64,000 bases of DNA from Pectinophora gossypiella (Eukaryota; Arthropoda; Insecta; Lepidoptera; Gelechiidae). Of the stretch, positions 56,654-64,000 are shown one piece after another. The notes under the pieces were generated by a model. That model made no database searches, was not told the origin of the DNA, and worked only from the letters and a program-made list of their open reading frames with translations. Positions within the stretch are counted from its first letter, which is position 1. Every line of letters starts with the position of its first letter. The stretch lies in NCBI RefSeq assembly GCF_024362695.1, contig NC_065422.1, forward strand, positions 5,393,534-5,457,533, in the 5' to 3' direction. Both the position numbers and the translations under genes were made by a program.

Positions 56654-57250
56654 TTATGGAAATATTAATTTTAGTTTTTTACCTACAACATCCATGCTAG
56701 ATTTGTTTGGTTGAGTTTCTTCATTTCTGTCGGTTGGCTGAGTTTCTTTCCATACCACCTGTTTAAGATACTTGGTCACACTTAAGTGATTGTGTTTCTT
56801 AGTAACATTACGATGACGATTCATAGATTGATCATACTGCTTCAAATCTGGGACATTTGGAGTAGACTCATCATCTAGAACATTCGTCATTCATTCATCA
56901 GTGATTCCCATGTCAGTAAACTTGTTCAATTAAGTTATAATACAACCATCCAGAGCGTTGGTGTTGTCAATATCACTGTAGTCTTTGTCATCGACGGTTG
57001 ATTTATTTTGCTTCTCGTTTGTATCATCTCGTAAAGTATTATCGTTTGCAACATATTCATTTATTCAGTGTAATTAGAGTAAATTCGAGCAAATTCAAAG
57101 AAGTATGCAAAGTCTAAGCTACCATACTCGTAACTATGTTACCATTTCGATCGTAAGTAAGCATGTTGTGATAAAAGACACCATTTGCTTCATTTATCGG
57201 AATTTATTGTACCAATATTATGTTTTTCAGTTCTTGTGACATATCAAGCG
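56654..57250 (-). pseudogene. decayed relative of the acidic protein gene (downstream copy)
   Basis: Minus-strand pieces in gene order: PLDMSQELKNIIL (57207-57250, matching LDISEELKNIIF), then EKQNKSTVDDKDYSDIDNT near 57000, then NVPDLKQYDQSMNRHRN and ETQPNKSSMDVVG (56654-56890), broken by stops and frame changes. It shares the order of motifs with the relic at 62.4-63.0 kb, so both descend from one gene. Too fragmented to be functional. Confidence 0.65.
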
Positions 57251-57254
57251 GTAA

Positions 57255-57770
57255 TAAATATGAAGAAAGTACGTTAGCTTATATATTTTTTTTGTAGTTA
57301 AACCTGCAAATAACTGGATTTGTTAGCGAATAATATAATTATTGTAAAATCTGGTAAAATAATCTTAAAATATCACTCACAATAAAAGAAGAAAAGGTGG
57401 AATAAAAAAACTCTTGCTTTTCCATCTCGTTAGATAGGAATATTTTAAGCTCCTTTGATATCTTAGTCATACTGCGTATATGGAGTGTGAATTTTACAAT
57501 TCGCATTTGTAAGTTATGTTTTCAGTTTTCAGATTTATATGTGTACTCACATAAAACATGATATTTTGCAATATTTACTACGTTCAATTTCAGTAAAAAA
57601 GTAATTTATGATGAAGTTTATATTTTTTATTTTCTTATAAAAATATATTATTTGTTTTTCCCACATGATTTCCGATTCAAATGCAGTCTTAACCCCAAGT
57701 CTAATAGCCAAAACTAGGGCGTAGTTGTCGCCTTATCGCTAAGAAGCGACTTGGAGTAGGTTGCAGTAGG
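57255..57770. other. no gene recognised
   Basis: AT-rich interval between the downstream relic and a family P fragment. Confidence 0.4.
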
Positions 57771-57784
57771 CGCCGAGGGACCTG

Positions 57785-57900
57785 ATCGTCAGCCACGCCG
57801 GCGGGGTCGGTATCGGAGACATGTAGAGATCGAAGATAGCTGATTGGCTGCGTCTATTACTGTTTAGGTCATCGTCGTCATAGGCGATTGTTGTTCTTCG
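57785..57900 (-). repeat. family P fragment
   Basis: CACGCCGGCGGGGTCGGTAT, GAAGATAGCTGATTGGCTG and GTCATCGTCGTCATAGG correspond to 30420-30510. Confidence 0.5.
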
Positions 57901-58114
57901 GACGCCAATATTCTCGTATTTCGGTCCTGTATTTGAAAGCCGTAAGATACTGAAGAAAGCTTTTGGGTAATGGTAGGACTTTCATTCCTAAGAAACCACG
58001 GCACTCTCGTGACTTATCGTATCTTAGTATATTTCAACGTGATTGCAAATAAAAGGGTTTGTTTTTTAAAACAAAAAGAAAAGAAAAAGTGGCTAGGAAA
58101 TTTCATGTAATATT

Positions 58115-58359
58115 CTATGTCAAGTCAATTATTTTAGGTTCAGGCTCCATGTCTAAACCGTCCATTTGTTGCTTCATGATTTCCGATTCCACTTGTCTAT
58201 CCAAACGGTTTATTTTGTTTATACCCTCTCTAGCTAGGTCGAACAAATCGTTGGCGATACTATATGCTCCTTTATTTATATCTTCTACGGGTTTTTTATA
58301 GTAATCGTTTGTTAGAAGTTTGCTGTCTTTTAATTCCTCTTTGTCATCTAGTTTGCTTT
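58115..58359 (-). CDS. exon 3 (C-terminus) of the acidic protein gene
   Basis: A pyrimidine-rich acceptor CTTTTTCTTTCAG precedes 58359. The exon completes a Glu codon and reads SKLDDKEELKDSKLL, DINKGAYSIANDLFDLA, then EPEPKIIDLT and TAG at 58117-58115. The in-frame join and similar charge support it. Confidence 0.78.
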
Positions 58360-61296
58360 CTGAAAGAAAAAGGAGATAATTTCATAAGTATATGGCACGG
58401 GCCTTCTAAAACTTTTTAGTCATTATCTGCATATCGTCTTGTATTTGCGGTTTACCATTATTGAGCCTTATAAGAAAAATTTTTATTTACTATCGACTGG
58501 ACTAGGCTTTGTTTGAGTACAATATACAATATACAAGGCCATCAATGTTTGCCTTTGCGTGTGGCTTTAGAGAAATACAGATCATAATATGTAGTTAAAA
58601 ACTTGCAAATACATACAGTGGTTCTCAAGATTAGTCCGAATACAAAATACATGTCCCTTTGATACTATGTGTTGGTATTAAAATTAATATTTGAATATAC
58701 ATACCCAATATGCTTTCAAATGAAATTTGATCATTATCTTCTTCAACTTTCAAGTTTACAGAACGCCGTATACTATTCAGAAAAGCTTTTATCTGTCTCA
58801 ATTGACTCGGACTAGCGAGTTCCTTGTTTATGATGTCATTAGAAATAAAAATTTGTTTTGGATCACTTTTTTTCAATCCGTCATTATCTTGAATGACACC
58901 ATATTTAAACAAGTCACCAACAGTTTCTATTTTCAAAAATTTTGGTTTAATATTCAGTTGTGGTATGTCCATTTTTGATATTTTTTTATTGAAAGTATCA
59001 TTATCACTTCTAGTATTGTTATCACTTCTAAGTTTACTTGCCTGAACTTTTTTGTTCACAGCTGTTGTTATTGGCAGTTCATCTTCATTGCTTTCGACGT
59101 CATTGCTTTCATCTTCAGGATAATCTGGACTAGGTTCTTCTTCAGAGTTATCTTCATTAATTATAGAAGGTATATCATCTAGATGTGTTGTTTCGGCTAT
59201 AGGTGCAGGTTCTTTATCGATAGTATTATGCTTAGTTTCTTTATCAGTGGATTTTTTATTCTCACTATTCCTTCTACCAGAATGACCACTTCTTAAACAA
59301 GGATAAAATCCATTTTGTTCATGGCGTCTTCCGATTTCCTTTGCAGGTTGTAACTCTTCGTATTGGTCAGCAGGTATACGTTCTTGACCAGAATCAGTCT
59401 GATAATAAGTTGCATCATCGGTAGTTCTATCATCACTGTAGTTTTGAATATTATAATCTGAAGTATTATTTTGATCTATAGACTTTTCTAATTCATTTTC
59501 ATATTTTTCTGGCTGTGTACTTTCTTCGATGTAGTTAGGGTTTGGTTCTTCGTCAACAACGGTAGGTATTTCGTTATCAAATTTCTCTTTGGAAATACTT
59601 GGATAAGATGCTTCATCTAAAGTGTCTGATAAATACTCATCGTCTCGATTGTTTACAAGGTTTTCATTAATTGATTTTGATTTTCGAGTTTCGTCAATAT
59701 GGCGTTTTGGATAATCTAAAGCATAAACATCATCATAATTCCTATCGTCAGATAGCTCACTATTAAAATTCTCATTAGCCTTATTTGAAGAAGTTGTGGT
59801 CAGTTCATATGAGTCCTTGTCATTGTCTTGAGGTTCATCGTTTGAGCCGGGTTTCATAGATTCTTGAAGAGATTTGTCACCTGGGATAGATGTGGCGTAT
59901 TGGTCATCACCTTGAAGCGACTCTTCACTTCGAGTAGTGGCCAGGTAATGTTGTTCCTCGATATTATCACCAGACTGAAGTTCTTCACCTGTGATAGCTT
60001 TAAAATGTTCTCCATCGAATTCAGTTGGATTTAATAATTTATTTATCCCATTCTCACATAGATTAAGAGATTGTATACACTGTTTTAGTACTTTTTCCTG
60101 GGATCGCAATAAGATTTTCTGGAACATTTGAAATTTGTTTATTTCGTTTTGTTCTTTTTTATCAGAGTCATATTGTAAGTTTTCTTTAAAAGCATTTAAA
60201 ATTTCTTGTGAGATATTAAGATTAGGTGTGCAAAATGTGTTTCCTTCCTGTAAGTTCGGTAACAACATTTCCATCAAAAATTTACGTCGATCAATACACC
60301 ATTGCATTTTTCTTTGTTCGGTACGCATTAACAAATCTTCTGCCATGTTATTATTGCTCATATTTACGATAAGTTTTTGTAATTGTGATTTTTCAGCGGA
60401 GGCAGCTGAAAGTGATTCTTTGTCTAGTATATTGTGAATAGATTTAGTGTTTGTATCAATTGTAACATCTGGCTCTTTTATTTTGGTTTCAAGTGTAAAT
60501 TGTTCTTCGTCTCCGTAAGCTGGATGTGGCTCCTCCTCATGATGTAGGACATTAGCTCTCTTGTATGGGATATTTGAATTATTTGTTTCAATTCTAACAT
60601 CTGGGCCTTTTGTTTTGAAATCAAATGTAGTATTCTCTTCATTTCCATAAGCCGGATGTGGTTCTTGTTCGGGAATTATCATATCATATTTTATGTTAGA
60701 CATATTTAAAACTGGTGTCGTAGGGGCATTTAAAATGGGTAGATTTTCTTGATTTATTTGCTCATTTGTTAATGAGTCATCTGGGTCATCTGGCACTTTA
60801 TATCTATTATAAAGATAAGCTGGAACTCGCAGGTAGTTGTAAATGTTTGGGTAAATTAAATACCTGGTGGTGTGTGGGAAACTTTTCGTAAATTGCTTTA
60901 TATCTAGATTTCGTATATCCTGTTTTTGTATATCTTCCTGTTGGTCTTGCTCAGGAGAAGCTGTTATATCTGTTTTTTCTATTAAAGGTGTAGCAGTGTT
61001 GTTCATTATTCGTCTAAATATTATGTTTTTCAGTTCTTCCGATATGTCAAGTTGTTTGGAGTCTGTATTCTCGTTACCTAGTGTTGACGCAATCGATGTT
61101 TGTTCTATACTGGTCTGAAAATAGTAGAGGTAGATTATGTGATGCAATCACTTGCATGTTATGATTATAGTTATAATTACAGATTTTATTTTATCTCATA
61201 GTTTTATTAATATATCTCAACGAAATAACCAGGTAACTGCTTGCTTACCTTAATCATGGTTGAAGATAATGTAATAATCATAGTAAGTGAAAACAT
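58115..61296 (-). CDS. acidic, probably secreted 900-aa protein of unknown family, three exons
   Basis: Exons are 61249-61296, 58705-61114 and 58115-58359; all borders are GT/AG and the phases agree (48 + 2410 + 245 = 2703 bases). Exon 1 encodes MFSLTMIITLSSTMIK, a short hydrophobic start that could be a signal peptide, though weak. The rest is rich in Glu, Asp, Asn, Ser and Thr with very few Cys. EPxPxY motifs recur: QEPHPAYGNEE (166-176), EEPHPAYGDEE (210-220), DEEPNPNYIEE and SEEEPSPDYPEDE. The first two lie in 44-residue repeats that also share a PDVxIxTN element. A helix-prone segment sits around 255-375 (QWCIDRRKFLMEMLLPNLQ) and a second conserved-looking region at 725-895. Many NxS/T sites. 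No known domain recognised; an extracellular matrix, silk or cuticle-associated role is only a guess. Decayed relatives flank it on both sides and a further relative starts at the right edge. Confidence 0.82.
58705..61114 (-). CDS. exon 2 of the acidic protein gene
   Basis: Acceptor CTATTTTCAG just upstream of 61114, then TSIEQTSIASTLGNE. Open for 803 codons. It ends with SFESIL plus one base before GGTATGTATA (donor 58704-58703). Carries the EPxPxY motifs and the LDISEELKNIIFRR segment also found in the flanking relics. Confidence 0.88.
61249..61296 (-). CDS. exon 1 of the acidic protein gene (putative signal peptide)
   Basis: ATG at 61296-61294; 16 codons of hydrophobic sequence, then AAG/GTAAGC donor at 61248-61247. 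Chosen because it supplies an in-frame start in phase 0 for the large exon and avoids the intron-derived Met at 61147. An upstream non-coding exon is possible. Confidence 0.65.
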
Positions 61297-62390
61297 AGTG
61301 CTATGAAACTGTATTAGTATTGAACGTAGCAAAATGAAATCTTAACTGGATGATATTTTGTCAACTCGAACGAATATATTCGCTATTGTTTCCAGGCGTC
61401 TCATTAAATTATATCAAACCTATCTTGTATCTAGTAAACTGAAAACACAGACATTAAGCTGCAATATTTGTATTCAAAATTCATACAAACTTATTAAGTT
61501 CTTTATATGAATCTTGAATAGCAGTTTTCCACTTTAAGTAAACAACTTTATTCCTAAAGCAGTTTTTCTGCTAAACCAATCGTATAATGTCACTTTGGCC
61601 ACGATAATATTACAAGAGCATACAATAATGAATGTCAATATTATAATGTTAAGTATATAAATAGTTTAATAGCCTTTGTTTAGGTACTTCGTGTTATGCA
61701 ATGTGTAATCACTACCTTTATAGCCTGTAAAAATAATTCAACAAATATCAATAGAGCGATTTTGAAATATCTAACGTGATTTCGTAATTTTTATTTTGCA
61801 CTTGCGTAAATAATAAAAATAAAATTACTTTACTTATGAAATATTGCTGTTTCCCGAATGAAAGTCATATAAAAGAGGAAACTATCAGAAAAACAATCAT
61901 GAATTATTTGTTAGAAGTAATAGTTATGGCTAAGGTTCGCATAAAGTTGCAGAAGTATGTAATATTCTTCATGGATTGAAGTTACAATGCCTATTACAAT
62001 ATATCTGACAATTGTAGTCAATGATATTACAATATATCTGACAATTGCTTAAGTATAAAGCCCCTTGTATCTATTGTCAATTTGATAACTTTCTTTTTAT
62101 TTACAGATAATTTTGTAACCATGGATGGAGCTTGGTATCGAGAGCATTAGCGTACATTTAAAAAAGAAGGGACATAATGTATTCACAACATTTTGCTCGA
62201 ATGTTTTTTGACATACATCAAACAGAAATGTTGGAGAGAATCAGAGAAAACAGGAAACATTGTCGTGTATCGGCCATAATCATGCTCAAAATAGATATCA
62301 ATGTTTAATTCATGTGCAATTTTATAAGCAGAAAAATCGTGTACTTCTTCTAGATATTTTTTCAACCACTTTGACTTTTTTATCATTTAG
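61297..62390. promoter_or_regulatory. upstream region of the acidic protein gene
   Basis: Should hold the minus-strand promoter. A weak TATA-like GATATAATTTAA (minus) lies at about 61403-61415, and a direct repeat ATTACAATATATCTGACAAT occurs at 61994 and 62026. Neither is proven. The minus frame at 62183-62386 is unsupported. Confidence 0.3.
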
Positions 62391-62399
62391 GAAATCCAG

Positions 62400-63025
62400 A
62401 CGAAATGTTTTACCTGTAATACCTCTGCTAGATTTATTTGGTTGAGTTTTTTCATTCGTTTCAGTTGGCTGAGTATCTTCGCCTGTAGCATTTAGTTAAG
62501 GTTCGTACGTGATCATGTTCATCTGATGGTGATTCTTCATCGGCAACACAACGATGACGTCACTCATGTAATGACTAAACTGCTCCAAATCTGGGACGTT
62601 TGAAGCAGCTTTGTCATTTGCTATACCTAGCATACATTTACTATGGGTGCCGTGTGAGTGAAATACTTTACTTGATATATTTACCATCTAACGTGTTAGT
62701 AGTAGTGACATCATACGATGCGTTTTTAGCATCCACAGACTTATTTGGTTCTTCGCATGTGTCAGCTGGTTGAGTTTTTTTTTGTCTGATACAGAGGTGC
62801 TTATTTTCTATAAGCTAGGTCAGTCAGATGATTATTTCTTCGAGTGAGTTTATAGACGACAGTATAGATTAATTTCCTATAGCTATTCGTAATCATCCGC
62901 AACAAAGTACCTTGTTTTGATAAAATATGCATTATATATATATTTTTCTGTTACTCTTATCGGAATCACATGGTTCAAATATTATGTTTTTCAGTTCTTG
63001 TGATATATCAAGCGGTAATTAATAT
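62400..63025 (-). pseudogene. decayed relative of the acidic protein gene (upstream copy)
   Basis: In minus-strand order: PLDISQELKNIIF (about 62975-63018), EEPNKSVDAKNASYDVTT (about 62690-62760), SNVPDLEQFSHYMS and, after a frame change, EDTQPTETNEKTQPNKSS. Each block has a counterpart in the relic at 56.65-57.25 kb. Stops and frameshifts break the frame. Confidence 0.65.
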
Positions 63026-63029
63026 TAAA

Positions 63030-63720
63030 ATAACATTTTGTGGCTTATACTGATACAATATTATAACATAACATAACTAATTCTTTTTTGCGCTCTTTGT
63101 TTATTGCACGTACACCTTATATGCATGCTTATATTAAAGTAGAATATAAATTATCATCAAAATCACGGCAATTTACTTCCAAACAAGAATGTCCAACAGT
63201 TATTGTTTGAGTTATTTTTTAATATTGAAATGCTTATGTGTTTTGTTTTAATATCGAGTGTGATGTAATAAAATGTAAAAGTGTAAAAAGTATTTTCTTT
63301 AATTTATTTTATGTACCAATATTATATGACAGAAAGCAACCACTGCTCTATTTTTCCCGAAAAAGTAGTATGAAGAATGCTACACAGACAAGAGCGTGGC
63401 TCTGATGACCAATATTTAACTATCAACCTAGTATACTTGCCGTTGTTTTACTTGGAAAAGTGAAGATCATCCACAGAGGACGCATTTGATATGGGACATA
63501 AAGTCAACATTTATGGCATCTGGAAGGTCAACATTGCATATTCTCAGTTTATATTTGTAAAAACTTTCATTTTTTGTACAGTGGCTCTCACGAATACGTT
63601 CAGCTGATGAGCAAACGATGTTTACTTGGATCCTATCATCGAAACATTTTGTTCTTACCTTTTGTTTTTGTCAGCTTTCTCCCTTGCATAATGGATGGGT
63701 TGCTTAACTGAAATAGTATA
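63030..63720. other. mostly unassigned; one LINE end
   Basis: GAATGCTACACAGACAAGAGCGTGGCTCTGATGA-type sequence at about 63373-63405 is an RTE-like LINE end in forward orientation; the rest is AT-rich. Confidence 0.4.
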
Positions 63721-63726
63721 TGAAGT

Positions 63727-64000
63727 TCATTTATTGTAGTTTTCATGCTCATTATGTTCTTCATTGATGTAAGCTAACCGAAACTCTTTATTAAATATAT
63801 TTGGAACACGAGCTTCTTCTTGTCGAGTTTGTAAATATTCGCCTTCTTCATTTGCCGCATTAGTTTTATCATCGTTATTATGATTGTAGTCTACACCAGA
63901 GTTATTATCATCAGCTCTTGGTAAATCTTGAGTTACCATGTTATCATCACCAGATACGTTTTCTTCTTCATACATGTTAGGTGAGGGATTTTCTTCTTCT
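63727..64000 (-). CDS. 3' part of a further acidic paralogue, cut by the window edge
   Basis: The open frame runs off the right edge as EEENPSPNMYEEENVSG, then acidic Asn/Asp-rich sequence and FRLAYINEEHNEHENYNK before a stop at 63727. The ENPSPNMYEEE segment resembles EEPNPNYIEE and EEPSPDYPEDE of the 900-aa protein. Whether it is intact, or this stop is an early one, depends on sequence outside the window. Confidence 0.55.
   Translation of the reverse strand, partial: EEENPSPNMYEEENVSGDDNMVTQDLPRADDNNSGVDYNHNNDDKTNAANEEGEYLQTRQEEARVPNIFNKEFRLAYINEEHNEHENYNK

Noticed and set aside
60135..61118. Plus-strand frames of 83-100 codons
   Set aside because: Antisense shadows of the large coding exon of the acidic protein.
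61100..61147. Met at 61147 as the start of the acidic protein
   Set aside because: The segment before 61114 is a pyrimidine-rich intron end with AG; the exon at 61249-61296 gives an in-frame start.

Overview
The window looks like nuclear DNA of an insect, most probably a moth or butterfly, possibly near the noctuids (inferred from the repeat repertoire). It is AT-rich, gene-poor and packed with small transposable elements. All convincing genes are on the minus strand, have introns with normal GT/AG borders, and show no bacterial signals.

Layout. 0-8 kb: repeats only, including a perfect 34-bp GC-rich hairpin (3287-3403), a piggyBac-like MITE and several tRNA-derived SINEs. 8.28-11.74 kb: a four-exon alpha-1,3-fucosyltransferase-like gene (GT10; 401 aa when spliced) whose donor-binding motifs are substituted. 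12-39 kb: dense repeats, including SINEs with clear target-site duplications, LINE 3' ends, a pogo/Tc1-like MITE, a gag-like zinc-knuckle relic, a three-copy tandem duplication (30908-37185, units of 2183, 1912 and about 2183 bp) and a displaced 147-bp piece of fucosyltransferase exon. 39.87-41.64 kb: a second, two-exon fucosyltransferase (396 aa) with intact motifs. 42-49 kb: more repeats. 49.1-55.25 kb: a block bracketed by nested inverted repeats and holding a 121-bp minisatellite but no recognisable gene. 58.1-61.3 kb: a three-exon gene for a 900-aa acidic protein, probably secreted, of no family I recognise. Two decayed relatives (56.65-57.25 and 62.4-63.03 kb) and the start of another relative at the right edge show that it belongs to a local tandem family.

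How the parts relate. The two fucosyltransferases are tandem paralogues about 28 kb apart in the same orientation. The second lacks two introns present in the first and keeps the residues expected for GDP-fucose binding; the first has lost them, which suggests one working enzyme and one divergent or inactive relative. The acidic-protein cluster is a separate locus evolving by tandem duplication and decay. No operon-like organisation, CRISPR array or functional tRNA/rRNA gene was seen. Splice sites, reading frames and repeat borders were read by eye; family names for repeats are descriptive and no database was searched.
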